Source: Xanthobacter aminoxidans (GTDB lineage: Bacteria > Pseudomonadota > Alphaproteobacteria > Rhizobiales > Xanthobacteraceae). Taken from it: DNA of 64,000 nt. Below are positions 19,494 to 28,581 of the stretch, one piece after another. The DNA is taken from assembly GCF_023571765.1 (NCBI RefSeq), contig NZ_JAMJXC010000002.1:124001-188000 (forward strand), given 5' to 3'. A program made the position numbers and the translations under genes. The notes under the pieces are model-generated. The model saw nothing but the letters and a program-made list of their open reading frames with translations, was not told the origin of the DNA and did not search any database. Numbering within the stretch: position 1 is the stretch's first letter; every line of letters starts with the position of its first letter.

Positions 19494-20306
19494 TCAGCTC
19501 GCGGTGATGATGGTGCCGACGTGCTCGCCGGCGAGGGCGCGGGTGAGGTTGCCGGGCACGAGCCCGTTGACCACCTGGACCTCGCGCACATGGCGCGCCT
19601 TCTTCAACAGGTCGAGCATGGGGAATTCGAGGATGGAGTCGGCAAGGCCGCGCGAGAGCATCTCGTCCACCGAGATCTTCGGGATGAAGGTGGCGGACTT
19701 GTCCGTCTTCGGGTTGGCGGTGAAGAGGCCGTTCTCGTCCTTCACATAGATCATGGCCTTGCAGCCGAACTGCTCCGCGAGGAGGAAGCAGCCCGCGTCC
19801 GTGCGATAGGGCGGGATGACGCCGACCGGGGCCGGGCGGGTCCACAGGCCGTAGGGCGGCATGCCCGAGAACACCACGCCGTTCACCTGCTCCAGATAGA
19901 GCGGCACGGCCGACATGCCGGCGCCGTCCACCATGGAGATGCCGTGCTTGGCGAGGAGCTGGCCGAGCATGGCGGCGTTCTGGTCCGCCACCGAGGCGCC
20001 GAGCTGGGACAGCACGCCGGCCGGCAAATTGAGGCCGGCGGCGATGGAATAGAGATGGCGCGCGCGGGTGCCGGCGCCGGTGCCGATCAAGAGCTTGTGC
20101 TTGGCGCGGGCGGCGACGATCTCGTCCACGAGGGGATAGAGCGCGGCGCGGCCACGATCGATCACGCTCTGGCCGCCGATCTTGATGACGGTGGCATCGG
20201 GGAGGATGCGGAAGTCGGCGGAGGCGTCTGCCGCCGCCAGAAGCTCCGCGTCCGTCAGCGAGCGCTGCATCAGCAGCGCGTCGAGCTCGGCCGTCGTGTT
20301 CGCCAT
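19494..20306 (-). CDS. mosB: Molybdenum storage protein subunit beta
   Basis: 270 residues, the same length as Azotobacter MosB. The sequence is near-identical in many blocks: [107 protein letters not shown] and [32 protein letters not shown]. The ATG at 20306 has AAGGA upstream. It is first in the operon. Free-living diazotrophs use this protein to stockpile molybdenum for nitrogenase, so the gene points to nitrogen fixation in this organism. Confidence 0.95.
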   Translation of the reverse strand: MANTTAELDALLMQRSLTDAELLAAADASADFRILPDATVIKIGGQSVIDRGRAALYPLVDEIVAARAKHKLLIGTGAGTRARHLYSIAAGLNLPAGVLSQLGASVADQNAAMLGQLLAKHGISMVDGAGMSAVPLYLEQVNGVVFSGMPPYGLWTRPAPVGVIPPYRTDAGCFLLAEQFGCKAMIYVKDENGLFTANPKTDKSATFIPKISVDEMLSRGLADSILEFPMLDLLKKARHVREVQVVNGLVPGNLTRALAGEHVGTIITAS

Positions 20307-20614
20307 TTGAGAAGTCCTTCTTTGCTGACCCGTGGACGTCGGCCCGCCGAGGGGCGGTGCGCCGGTCCGGGGCTCCTGACCCTGCGCAAGCAGCCGTTGG
20401 ACTGCATGCTTGAACGGGACCGGAGCCGTCTTGGGGCCTGACTTAGTTTTGCTTGAAGGACAAAGCAATACGCGAAAAATATGCGAGTTGTTCTCAAGAC
20501 GGCGCAGAAGCTGCCCCGTCTCCGGGAAGAATTCGCGGTTTCCGGAACGTCCGGAAAGAACGACACGAAACGCAGGAATTCACATCCCGCAAAGGCAGGC
20601 TGTCGGTATCCCCG
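20307..20614. other. Intergenic region upstream of mosB, with palindrome
   Basis: 308 bases between the ubiB stop and mosB start, both on the minus strand. It contains a perfect 8-3-8 palindrome at 20539-20557 (TTTCCGGA/ACG/TCCGGAAA) and a direct repeat ATACGCGA/ATATGCGA near 20468-20486. No gene was seen. I could not identify a clear ModE-type Mo box or promoter. Confidence 0.5.
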
Positions 20615-22186
20615 TCAGCCGAACCAGATGCCGAGCAGCGCCGCGGCAATCACCCACAGGGCCAGATTGCCCCAGAAGGCGCGCTTCGCCTCGGCGCGGC
20701 CGATGCCTTCCAGCGAGGAGGGCGAGAGACGGATGCCGTCGCGCGTCGCCTCGTCCAGTTGCTCCACCACGCGGGCGGTGCGGGTGAGGAGGCCGGGTAG
20801 GGTCGCGGCGAAATGGCCCATCTCGCCGAGGCCGGAGCCGGCGCGCTTCAACTGGCCGACGGGGCCGAGATTGCCGGCGATCCAGTCTTCCACCACCGGC
20901 TTTGCGGTGCGCCACATGTCGAGCTGCGGATCGAGCGAGCGGGCGACGCCCTCCACCACCACCATGGTCTTCTGGAGAAGCAGCAGTTCCGGCCGGGTCT
21001 GCATGTCGAACAGGGCCGTCACCTCCAGCAGCAGCGCCAGCAGGCGCGCCATGGAAATCTGGTCGGCGGTGCGCGAGTGGATCGGCTCGCCGATGGCGCG
21101 GATGGCGAGGGCGAAGTCGTCCACCGAATGGTGGAAGGGCACGTAGCCGGCCTCGAAATGCACTTCCGCCGTGCGGCGCCAGTTGCGGGTGATGAAGCCG
21201 TAGAGGATTTCCGCGAGGAAGCGCCGCTCCTTCACGCCGAGCCGGCCCATGATGCCGCAATCCACCACCACGAGGCGGCCCTGCGCATCCACGAACAGGT
21301 TTCCCGGATGCATGTCGGCATGGAAGAAACCGTCGCGCATGGCCTGCCGCAGGAAGGTCTGCATGACGATGCGGGCGATCTCCTTGGGATCATGCCCGGC
21401 GGCGATGATGGCCTCCTTGTCGGAGAGCTTGATGCCGTCGATCCACTCGGTGGTCAGCACCTCGCGGCCGGAGCGGTCCCAGTCCACGCGCGGGACATGG
21501 ACTTCCGGGTCGTCCTGCGTGTTCTCGGCCAGCTCCGCATAGGCGGCGGCTTCCAGGCGCAGGTCCATCTCCATGGAGACGGAGCGGGCCAGCGTGTCCA
21601 CCACCGTCTCCAGCCGCAGGCGGCGGGCCTCGGCGAAATTGTGCTCGGCGAAGGCGGCGATGCGGCGGAAGGTGCCCATGTCGGAAGCGAAGCGGCGGCT
21701 GACACCCGGCCGCAGCACCTTCACCGCCACCTCGCGGCGCGCACCGTCCGGCTCGATCACTTCCGCCTTGTGAACCTCGGCGATGGAAGCGGCGGCGACG
21801 GCCGGGCCGAACACGGCGAAGACGTCCTTCACCGGCCGCTCGAACGTGTCGGCGACGGTCGCCTCCGCCACGGCCTGCCCGAACGGCGGCATGCGGTCCT
21901 GCAGCACCTCGAGATCGCGCGCCACCGAGGCGCCCACCACGTCCGGCCGTGTGGCGAGGAACTGGCCGAGCTTCACGTAGGAGGGGCCGAGCCGCGACAG
22001 CGCGGCCGAGAAGCGCTGTCGCCGGTCGCCGGCATCCTTGCGGGCGATCAGCTTGGCGATATCGAGCAGCGGGCGCGCCAGCGGCGGCGCGGCGGCCGGC
22101 GAGACGAGCGAGAGCACGCCTTCGCGGGCGAGCACATAGCCGGCCCGGGCGAGGCGCCAGGCATCGGCGACGAGAAGGAAGATCAT
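20615..22186 (-). CDS. ubiB: Ubiquinone biosynthesis protein UbiB (ABC1/ADCK family)
   Basis: 523 residues. The KxGQ-type motif YVKLGQFLATRPDVVG (about 70-85), the ATP-site strand VAVKVLRPGV, the catalytic-type loop HADMHPGNLFVD and VVDCGIMG place it in the atypical UbiB kinase family. Two hydrophobic helices at the C-terminus (after about residue 490) anchor it to the inner membrane. UbiB assists coenzyme Q assembly through an ATPase activity. It lies 31 bases after ubiE in the same direction, the classic alphaproteobacterial pair. Confidence 0.93.
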   Translation of the reverse strand: MIFLLVADAWRLARAGYVLAREGVLSLVSPAAAPPLARPLLDIAKLIARKDAGDRRQRFSAALSRLGPSYVKLGQFLATRPDVVGASVARDLEVLQDRMPPFGQAVAEATVADTFERPVKDVFAVFGPAVAAASIAEVHKAEVIEPDGARREVAVKVLRPGVSRRFASDMGTFRRIAAFAEHNFAEARRLRLETVVDTLARSVSMEMDLRLEAAAYAELAENTQDDPEVHVPRVDWDRSGREVLTTEWIDGIKLSDKEAIIAAGHDPKEIARIVMQTFLRQAMRDGFFHADMHPGNLFVDAQGRLVVVDCGIMGRLGVKERRFLAEILYGFITRNWRRTAEVHFEAGYVPFHHSVDDFALAIRAIGEPIHSRTADQISMARLLALLLEVTALFDMQTRPELLLLQKTMVVVEGVARSLDPQLDMWRTAKPVVEDWIAGNLGPVGQLKRAGSGLGEMGHFAATLPGLLTRTARVVEQLDEATRDGIRLSPSSLEGIGRAEAKRAFWGNLALWVIAAALLGIWFG

Positions 22187-22217
22187 GGCCGAAGCCTCCG
22201 GCCGCAGGGCACCGCCA

Positions 22218-23015
22218 TCAGATGCGGAAGCCCGAGTGCAGGGCCACCACGCCCCCGGTCATGCGGGTGAAGGTGACGCGGGCGAACCCCGCCTCCCGCA
22301 TCATGCCCGCGAACGCTTCCGCGGTGGGGAAGCGGCGGATGGATTCGACGAGATACTGGTAGGGCTCCGCATCCCCCGCCACGCGCTTGCCGATCTCGGG
22401 GATCACGCGGAAGGAGAAGGCGTCATAGACCTTGTCCAGCAGCGGCACGTCGACCTTGGAGAATTCCAGCACGAAGGCCCGCCCGCCCGGCTTCAGCACG
22501 CGGCGCATCTCCTTGAGGGCAAGGTCGATACGCGGCACGTTGCGGATGCCGAAGGCGATGGTCACGGCATCGAAGCTCATGTCCGGGAAGGGCAGCGCCT
22601 CGGCATTCGCCTCCTCGAAGGCGACGCGATCGGCAAGGCCGCGCTTCTGCGCGCGCTCACGGCCCACAGCCAGCATGTCGGTGTTGATGTCGGCGACGAT
22701 AGCGTCCGTGCCCGGCCCGCCGGCCTCCACCACACGGAAGGACACGTCGCCGGTGCCGCCGGCGAGGTCGAGCAGGTGGAAGGGTCGCGCGCCCTGCGGC
22801 GGGCGCACCTTGGACACCAGCGCATCCTTCCACGCCCGGTGCAGACCACCGGACATGAGGTCGTTCATGATGTCGTAGCGCCGCGCCACCTTGTGGAACA
22901 CATCGTCCACCAGCGCCTGCTTCTCGGCGAGGGGCACCGTGCGATAGCCAAAATGGGTATCCGCCGTGCCGCGTGTCTCTTCGCCTGTTGCCGGGGCGGA
23001 ATTGAAGTCCGTCAT
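22218..23015 (-). CDS. ubiE: Demethylmenaquinone/2-polyprenyl-methoxybenzoquinol C-methyltransferase
   Basis: 265 residues. SAM motif I reads [13 protein letters not shown] (about 82-94). UbiE signatures [36 protein letters not shown] and [24 protein letters not shown] are present. It performs the C-methylation step of ubiquinone synthesis. It is transcribed with ubiB downstream. The usual divergent neighbour mutM is not present; a small unknown gene is upstream on the same strand. Confidence 0.95.
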   Translation of the reverse strand: MTDFNSAPATGEETRGTADTHFGYRTVPLAEKQALVDDVFHKVARRYDIMNDLMSGGLHRAWKDALVSKVRPPQGARPFHLLDLAGGTGDVSFRVVEAGGPGTDAIVADINTDMLAVGRERAQKRGLADRVAFEEANAEALPFPDMSFDAVTIAFGIRNVPRIDLALKEMRRVLKPGGRAFVLEFSKVDVPLLDKVYDAFSFRVIPEIGKRVAGDAEPYQYLVESIRRFPTAEAFAGMMREAGFARVTFTRMTGGVVALHSGFRI

Positions 23016-23130
23016 CTTGTTTCTGGCCGCGCGCTGTTGCCGTTCGGGCGCGACCTTATCGGATGATGCTGCACGGCGCCATAAAGCCGGCGTCGCAGCC
23101 GGACCGGCCCTGTGGGGTCGGCTGCGAGCG

Positions 23131-23337
23131 TCAGTTGCCCTTCGGGCCGCGGGGGTGCCGGGCGATGCCGGTCACGTCGAATTCGAGTCCAGCCTCGGTG
23201 TAGCGGGAATTGGCCGGCGTCTCATCCGCGGCCTTCGAGCCGCGCGAGGAGAAGCTCAGGGGGAAGCGGAGACGGCGCTTGCGGGCGTCGATCTCTTTCC
23301 GCAGCGGGAAGACGGGAACGTTGATCGTGATCGTCAT
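23131..23337 (-). CDS. Small hypothetical protein behind a CtrA-type box
   Basis: 68 residues from the ATG at 23337, which has GGAG seven bases upstream; a GTG two codons earlier is too close to it. The protein is basic, soluble and begins [22 protein letters not shown] do not recognise it. A consensus CtrA site lies 56 bases before the start, which would tie expression to the cell cycle. The 115 bases between its stop and ubiE contain no obvious terminator, so it may be transcribed together with ubiE-ubiB. Confidence 0.6.
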   Translation of the reverse strand: MTITINVPVFPLRKEIDARKRRLRFPLSFSSRGSKAADETPANSRYTEAGLEFDVTGIARHPRGPKGN

Positions 23338-23375
23338 AGCCACGCTCCAAAAGTATTCGCGCGTCGAGTTAAGCG

Positions 23376-23415
23376 TGGAAGTGTTACAAATCTTAACGAG
23401 CTGTTAACACTTCCA
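23376..23415. promoter_or_regulatory. CtrA-type site within an inverted repeat
   Basis: TTAA-N7-TTAA (TTAACGAGCTGTTAA, 23393-23407) is a full match to the CtrA consensus. An 11-bp perfect inverted repeat (23376-23386 with 23405-23415, TGGAAGTGTTA) overlaps it. The position is 56 bases upstream of the small gene at 23131-23337. Confidence 0.6.
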
Positions 23416-23559
23416 TGCCGCGGAGGCGTGCTTCTATGGCACGCCCCCATAACGCTGGCTGAAGGCGGCGTTTATTGGGCGTTCATGGGGATGAACGAGG
23501 GCTTAATCGCGAAGCGCGGGCGCCGTGGCGCAAAGGGCACGCTGGAAGCCGGCGAAAGA

Positions 23560-26500
23560 CTATTCGGCGGCGGCGCGGGCGATGCGCCAGTGGGCGAGGA
23601 TCGCCCGGAGCGCCGCGGGCTTCAGCGGCTTGTTGAGGATCTCCATGTCCGCCGCGCGGGCCGCGTCGCGCACCTTCTTGGAGCGGTCGGCGGTGATGAG
23701 GACGGCGGGTATTTTCCCCAGTTTCCACCTCAGCGACATGATCGCCTCGATGCCGTGGCCGCCGTCGAGATGGTAGTCCACGAGGGCCACGTCGGGCTTC
23801 TTGCGACGGTGGCGCACCGCCTCGATGGCCCCCTGCGCGTCGGCGGCGGTGATGACGTCGCACCCCCATCCGCTGAGCAGCATCTGCATGCCCTCGAGGA
23901 TGGTCGGCTCGTTGTCGATGGCGAGGATGGTCAGGCCGTCGAGCTGCGCGCCGCGTCGGGCGGGGCTGGGCGCTGCCTCGCGCTCCTCCGGCATGGAGAC
24001 GGCCACCGGCAGCTCCACCGTGAAGGCCGAGCCCTTGCCGGGGGTAGAGCGGATCGCCACCGGATGTTCCAGCACGCGGGCGATACGCTCGACGATGGAC
24101 AGGCCGAGGCCGAGGCCGCGCGCGGCCTTCGCCCCCTGATCGAGGCGCTGGAACTCCTGGAACACCAGCTTGTGCTTGGCGCGCGGAATGCCGACGCCGG
24201 TGTCGTAGACCTCCACCCGCAGCTTGCCCCCCACCCGCCGGCAGCCGACGAGGATGCGGCCGCGCTGGGTGTATTTCACCGCGTTGGAGACGAGGTTCTG
24301 CAGCAGGCGGCGCAGCAGCCGACGGTCGGAGCGCACGGCCAGCGTGCAGGGCAGGAAGGTGAGTTCGAGGTTCTTCTCCCGCGCCAGCGGGGCAAATTCC
24401 GTCTCCAGCGGCTTCAGCACGTCGGCGATGCGGAAGGCGGAGAATTCCGGGCGCATGACGCCGCTGTCGAGGCGGGAGATGTCGAGCAGCGCGCCGAGGA
24501 TCTCCTCCACCGATTCCAGCGAGGCGTCGATATTGCCGGCGAGGCGCTCCTCCTCCGATCCCTTGGCCCGCTCCACCATGCTGGTGGCGTAGAGCCGGGC
24601 GGCGTTGAGCGGCTGGAGGATGTCGTGGCTGGCGGCGGCGAGGAAACGCGTCTTGGAGAGGTTGGCCTCGTCCGCCTCGGCCTTGGCGATCTCCAGCGCG
24701 CCGTTGAGGCGCTCCAGTTCCTCGGTGCGCTCGCGCACCCGCCGCTCCAGCGTCTCGTTGGCGCGCTCCAGGGCGAGCGCGGCCTCCACGCTCGCGGTGA
24801 TGTCGGTGAAGGTCACGGCGATGCCGCCGTCCGGCATGGGGTCGGAGCGGGCCTCGATCACGGCGCCGCGCTGGTGCAGGCGCTCGGAGAAATCCGGGTC
24901 GGGGCTCACATAGCGCGTGACGCGGCGGGCGATGTCGACGCTGTCCTCGTCGGCCGGTGCGGCGGCGAGGATGTCGGTGAGCGGCACGCCCACCGCGTAG
25001 CACTCGCCGGGCAGGTCGAGCATCTGGCCGAACTGGCGATTCCAGCACACGAGGCGCAGGTCGCGGTCGAACACGGCGATGCCCTGCCGCACATGGTCGA
25101 TGGCGCTCTGCAGCAGCTCGCGATTGTACTGGATGGCGGCGGAGGCGTCGTCCAGCAGCTTCAGGGCCGCCTTGGTGGAGACCGCCCGCTTGCGCAGCAG
25201 CAGCGACAGCACGAGACGGGAGGAAGCCGCGCCCACCGCCGAGGCGAGCAGATGCTCGGCGTGGCGCACCATGCCCGCGTCCGCCTCACGGTGGGTGTCG
25301 AGCGCGAAGCCGTGCTGGCGGGCGTAGCTGTCGAAGGCGGCACGGGCGCGCTCGGCGCCGAGATAGCGTTCCACCGTCGCCATCAGCTCTCCGAGGGAGA
25401 CGGAGGAGCGCCAACGCAGGAAGGCGGGGCGCGCTGGCGGCCGATCGCCCGTCCCCGCGAACAGGCGCGCCTGCGTGCGCTCGATCTGCGAGGGCCGGGT
25501 CAGGAAGGAGACGATGACCAGCGCCAGCGTGTTCAGCCCGAGGCTCCAGGCGACGCCATGGGCGAGCGGTCCGGCGGTGAGGCCGAGCAGCGCCGTGGGG
25601 CGCAGCAGGGAGATGCCGAACGGGCCGTTCTGCAGCACGCCGGCGGAGATGAGCCCCGCCTCGGCGAGGCTCGGCAGCATCAGCGTATAGGCCCAGGTGA
25701 TCCCGCCCACCACGATGCCCGCGATGGCCCCGGCGGCGGTGGCGCGCTGCCAGAGCAGCCCGGCGGCGAAGGCCGGCCCCACCTGCGCGATGGCGGCGAA
25801 GGAGAGCAAGCCGATCTGCGCCAGCTGCACCTCGCCGGTGGTGCGGTAATAGAGATAGGCGAGCAGGACGATGGCGAAGATGGAGATGCGCCGCACCATC
25901 AGCAGCAGGCCGGTCATGTCCTCGCGGGGCTCGCCCTCTGGCAGGTCCGCCGATCTGGCGGCGCGACGGCGCAGCAACAGCGGGATCACCAGGTCGTTGG
26001 AGACCATGATGGCGATGGCCACGCACTCCACGATGACCATCGCGGTGGCCGCCGAGAGGCCGCCGACGAAGGCGAGGAGGGCAAGGCTGTCGAAGCCGGC
26101 GGCGAGCGGCACGGCGAGCACATAGACGTCGCTGTCCACCAGATTGAGCGGAAACAGCGTCATCCCCGCCAGCGCCAGCGGCACCACGAACAGGTTGATG
26201 AGCACGAGATAGAGCGGGAACAGCCAGCGGGCGCGGCGGATCTCGCTCTCGCCCTTGTTCTCCACCACGGCCACATGGAACTGCCGCGGCATCAGCATGA
26301 AGGCGCCGCCGGACAGGATGGTCATGGTGAGCCAGTTCTCCAGCGACAGCCCGCGCTCGAACGGCGCCACGGCGTTCGCCTCCCGCGCTGCGTAGAACAG
26401 GGAGAATGGACCGTCGAAGATGACGAAGGTGACGAGCAGGCCGACACCCAGGAAGGCCGCGAGCTTCACCAGCGATTCCGTGGCGATGGCCAGCATCAGC

Positions 26501-27069
26501 CCGTTCTGGTGCTCGGTGGCGTCGGTGTGGCGGGTGCCGAACAGGATGGCGAACGCCGCCATGGCGCAGGCGACGAACAGCGCGAGATCGCCCACCAGCG
26601 TGCCGCGCCCATGCTCGCCCGCGAAATGCCCCAGCAGCGCCACCAGCGAGGCGGAGACCGCCTTCAGCTGCAGCGAGATGTAGGGGATGGCGGCGATGAT
26701 GGCGACGATGGCCACCAGCGCCGCGATACCCTGGTTCTTGCCGTAGCGGGCGGCGATGAAGTCGGCGATGGAGGTGATGTTGTTGGCCTTGGCCAGCCGC
26801 ACCACGCGCAGGAAGAGGGGCGCGCCCACCGTCATCAGGATGATGGGGCCGAGATAGATGGTGAGGAAGTCGAAGCCCTGGGTGGTGGCGAGGCCCACCG
26901 AGCCGAAGAAGGTCCAGGAAGTGCAGTAGACCGCCAGCGACAGGGAATAGATCATCGGCCGCGGCGTGCGGCCCGCGCCGGGGCGCAGCCGGTCGCCATA
27001 GCTCGCGATGGCGAACAGCAGGCCGATATAGGCCAGAGCCACGAAGATGACGACCGAAGCCTGAAGCAT
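23560..27069 (-). CDS. Hybrid histidine kinase with sodium/solute symporter-like N-terminus (NahK/CbrA type)
   Basis: 1169 residues. Residues 1 to about 520 form a 12-13 helix membrane domain of the SLC5 sodium:solute symporter fold (YCTSWTFFGSVGLATTQGFDFLTIYLGP near 48-75, ADFIAARYGK). A PAS domain (about 655-770) and coiled coil follow. HisKA has H at about 815 in AAASHDILQPLNAARLY. HATPase motifs are VSNAVKYT, VYDTGVGIP and GLGLGLSI. A C-terminal receiver has D at about 1098 in ALVDYHLDGG. It could sense a transported nutrient directly. It is followed by no response-regulator gene, so its phosphorelay partner is elsewhere. Confidence 0.9.
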   Translation of the reverse strand: MLQASVVIFVALAYIGLLFAIASYGDRLRPGAGRTPRPMIYSLSLAVYCTSWTFFGSVGLATTQGFDFLTIYLGPIILMTVGAPLFLRVVRLAKANNITSIADFIAARYGKNQGIAALVAIVAIIAAIPYISLQLKAVSASLVALLGHFAGEHGRGTLVGDLALFVACAMAAFAILFGTRHTDATEHQNGLMLAIATESLVKLAAFLGVGLLVTFVIFDGPFSLFYAAREANAVAPFERGLSLENWLTMTILSGGAFMLMPRQFHVAVVENKGESEIRRARWLFPLYLVLINLFVVPLALAGMTLFPLNLVDSDVYVLAVPLAAGFDSLALLAFVGGLSAATAMVIVECVAIAIMVSNDLVIPLLLRRRAARSADLPEGEPREDMTGLLLMVRRISIFAIVLLAYLYYRTTGEVQLAQIGLLSFAAIAQVGPAFAAGLLWQRATAAGAIAGIVVGGITWAYTLMLPSLAEAGLISAGVLQNGPFGISLLRPTALLGLTAGPLAHGVAWSLGLNTLALVIVSFLTRPSQIERTQARLFAGTGDRPPARPAFLRWRSSVSLGELMATVERYLGAERARAAFDSYARQHGFALDTHREADAGMVRHAEHLLASAVGAASSRLVLSLLLRKRAVSTKAALKLLDDASAAIQYNRELLQSAIDHVRQGIAVFDRDLRLVCWNRQFGQMLDLPGECYAVGVPLTDILAAAPADEDSVDIARRVTRYVSPDPDFSERLHQRGAVIEARSDPMPDGGIAVTFTDITASVEAALALERANETLERRVRERTEELERLNGALEIAKAEADEANLSKTRFLAAASHDILQPLNAARLYATSMVERAKGSEEERLAGNIDASLESVEEILGALLDISRLDSGVMRPEFSAFRIADVLKPLETEFAPLAREKNLELTFLPCTLAVRSDRRLLRRLLQNLVSNAVKYTQRGRILVGCRRVGGKLRVEVYDTGVGIPRAKHKLVFQEFQRLDQGAKAARGLGLGLSIVERIARVLEHPVAIRSTPGKGSAFTVELPVAVSMPEEREAAPSPARRGAQLDGLTILAIDNEPTILEGMQMLLSGWGCDVITAADAQGAIEAVRHRRKKPDVALVDYHLDGGHGIEAIMSLRWKLGKIPAVLITADRSKKVRDAARAADMEILNKPLKPAALRAILAHWRIARAAAE

Positions 27070-27175
27070 GTCCCCCGTCCGGCCTCCCCAAACCGGAAAC
27101 CGCCCGTTCTTGATCTGTTTTGGGGAACCTCATCACTTCGTAGGGGGCTTGTCCAGCGGCTGGATCAAAGCCGGC

Positions 27176-27877
27176 TCACGGGGTGGCGCCGGCGGGTACA
27201 GGTGCGAGGAAGAAGGCGACGGCGAGGCCCACCACCGGCGGCTGCCAGGCATGGGGGCCGCTATATTCCATATAGGTCACGTCGTAGCCCGCTTCCTTGA
27301 GCAGGGCCGCATGGGTCCGGCCGGAGCGCTCCACCGGGATCTGCTCGTCATTCACCCCGTGGGAGATGAACACGCGCGGCGCCCCGCTCTGGCGCTGGAC
27401 GGACATGAAGCCCGCCGAGGAGACGATGAGGTGGGTGACGAAATGGCCGTTGGTGAGGCCCAGCGAGAGGGTGTAGCTGCCGCCGTCCGAATGGCCGGCG
27501 AAGCAGATTCGGGTGCGGTCGATCTCGAAATGCCGGGCGACCAAAGCAAGCGCCGTCTCCAGCCGCTCGCGGTCCGGGCCGTTGCCGGCGATCACGATGT
27601 CCCAGGTGGGGAAGACCGATTGCGGCACCAGCAGCAGGAAGCGGTGGGTGAGGGCGTGCTGCTCCATCATGGGCAGGATCTTCTGCGCGCTGCCGCCGCC
27701 GCCGTGGAACAGCACCATCAGCGGCACCGGGACGCCCGGCTCCAGCCCCTCCGGCACCACCAGGAGGGCGTCGCGCTCCGCTGAAAGGCCGAGGGTGTGA
27801 TGGCCGGGGGCGAGGGGCGGCAGGTCCGGCGCGGCGGGGGCGAAGGTGATGTGGCCGGCGAGATGGGGATCGAGCAT
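27176..27877 (-). CDS. Alpha/beta hydrolase, phospholipase/carboxylesterase-like
   Basis: 233 residues from the ATG at 27877, preceded by GGGAGG; an ATG 17 codons upstream is possible. The oxyanion segment VLFHGGGGSAQ (about 53-63) and nucleophile elbow FAGHSDGGSYTLS (GxSxGG) mark a serine esterase. VFISHGVNDEQIP carries the acid residue and SGPHAW the catalytic His near the end. No signal peptide, so cytoplasmic. Its upstream region faces ohrR on the same strand. Substrate unknown; short-chain or feruloyl-type esters are plausible. Confidence 0.8.
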   Translation of the reverse strand: MLDPHLAGHITFAPAAPDLPPLAPGHHTLGLSAERDALLVVPEGLEPGVPVPLMVLFHGGGGSAQKILPMMEQHALTHRFLLLVPQSVFPTWDIVIAGNGPDRERLETALALVARHFEIDRTRICFAGHSDGGSYTLSLGLTNGHFVTHLIVSSAGFMSVQRQSGAPRVFISHGVNDEQIPVERSGRTHAALLKEAGYDVTYMEYSGPHAWQPPVVGLAVAFFLAPVPAGATP

Positions 27878-27947
27878 GGCGGCCTCCCGGATGTTCTGGC
27901 GTTTCCGCATCCGGTGTACCGTATACAAGCGCGAAAATGAAGCCGCC

Positions 27948-28445
27948 TCAGGCCTTTGCGGCCTTCTCCAGCGTCTCGCGCAGCGCCGTGACCTCGCGCT
28001 GGAGGCGGACCACGTCCTCGAGGTTCAGGCCGGTGGCGGCGAGGATGCAGGCGGGGATGTGGCGGGCCTTGTCCTGCAACGCCTTGCCCTGGGGGGTGAG
28101 CTTCACCCGCACCACCCGTTCGTCGGCTCCGTCGCGGCGGCGGGAGACGTGGCCGAGGGCTTCCAGCCGCTTCAGCAAAGGCGTGAGGGTGCTGGATTCC
28201 AGCCCCAGCGCGGTGCCGAGGCTGCCGACGGTGCGGTCGTCCTCGGTCCACAGGCTCACCAGCGCGAGGTATTGCGGATAGGTGAGGCCGAGGGCGTCCA
28301 GCAGGGGCTGGTAGACCCTGTTGAAGGCGTGGTTCGCGGCATAAAAGGCGAAACACACCATGTTTTCCACCGGGATCAGCCCGGGTTCAGCAGGTGTCAG
28401 CTGGGGTGTCAGTTCAGGTGTCAGTTCGGGCGTTGGTTCGGACAT
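27948..28445 (-). CDS. ohrR: OhrR, organic-hydroperoxide-sensing MarR-family repressor
   Basis: 165 residues from the ATG at 28445. The reactive cysteine C31 lies in MVCFAFYAANHAFNRVYQPLLDALGLTYPQYLAL, the OhrR signature. The winged helix follows (SSTLTPLLKRLEALGHVSRRRDGADERVV). Oxidation of the cysteine by organic peroxides releases the repressor from DNA. The N-terminus has an unusual run of PELTP-like repeats (residues 6-18) encoded by short tandem DNA repeats at 28390-28435. It is divergent from ohr, with two operator-like palindromes between them. Confidence 0.93.
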   Translation of the reverse strand: MSEPTPELTPELTPQLTPAEPGLIPVENMVCFAFYAANHAFNRVYQPLLDALGLTYPQYLALVSLWTEDDRTVGSLGTALGLESSTLTPLLKRLEALGHVSRRRDGADERVVRVKLTPQGKALQDKARHIPACILAATGLNLEDVVRLQREVTALRETLEKAAKA

Positions 28446-28475
28446 GGCGGGGCCTCGGGCCTCCTCCTCAAATAA

Positions 28476-28487
28476 ATCGCGCACGAT
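28476..28487. promoter_or_regulatory. OhrR operator-like site 1
   Basis: ATCGCGCACGAT, imperfect palindrome 31 bases upstream of ohrR. It is similar to site 2 at 28532-28543 (10 of 12 bases). Confidence 0.55.
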
Positions 28488-28501
28488 AGAATCGCAACCG
28501 C

Positions 28502-28543
28502 TTGACGGCCGCCATCGGCTCGGCTATTTAGATCGTACACGAT
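28502..28543 (+). promoter_or_regulatory. ohr promoter with overlapping OhrR operator
   Basis: -35 TTGACG (28502-28507), 17-base spacer, -10 TATTTA (28525-28530), followed directly by the palindrome ATCGTACACGAT (28532-28543), which would cover the transcription start. Repressor binding there would block ohr. Confidence 0.75.
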
Positions 28544-28581
28544 TTAATCGCTCACAAGTTAATAACCCGCAGGAGAGCCCC

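Noticed and set aside
16561-19749. 1062-codon open frame on the plus strand opposite the transporter and mosA
   Set aside because: Shadow of GC-rich genes; it runs through the transporter, its promoter and a terminator with no family resemblance.
20398-20420. TTGGACTGCATGCTTGAA as a sigma-54 promoter near mosB
   Set aside because: It points away from mosB, no gene follows in that direction, and both elements are imperfect.
22966-27300. Very long open frame on the plus strand (1444 codons) opposite ubiE and the hybrid kinase
   Set aside because: It is antisense to genes with clear domains. Its translation is His/Gln/Arg/Gly-rich and low in complexity, the usual shadow of high-GC codon use.
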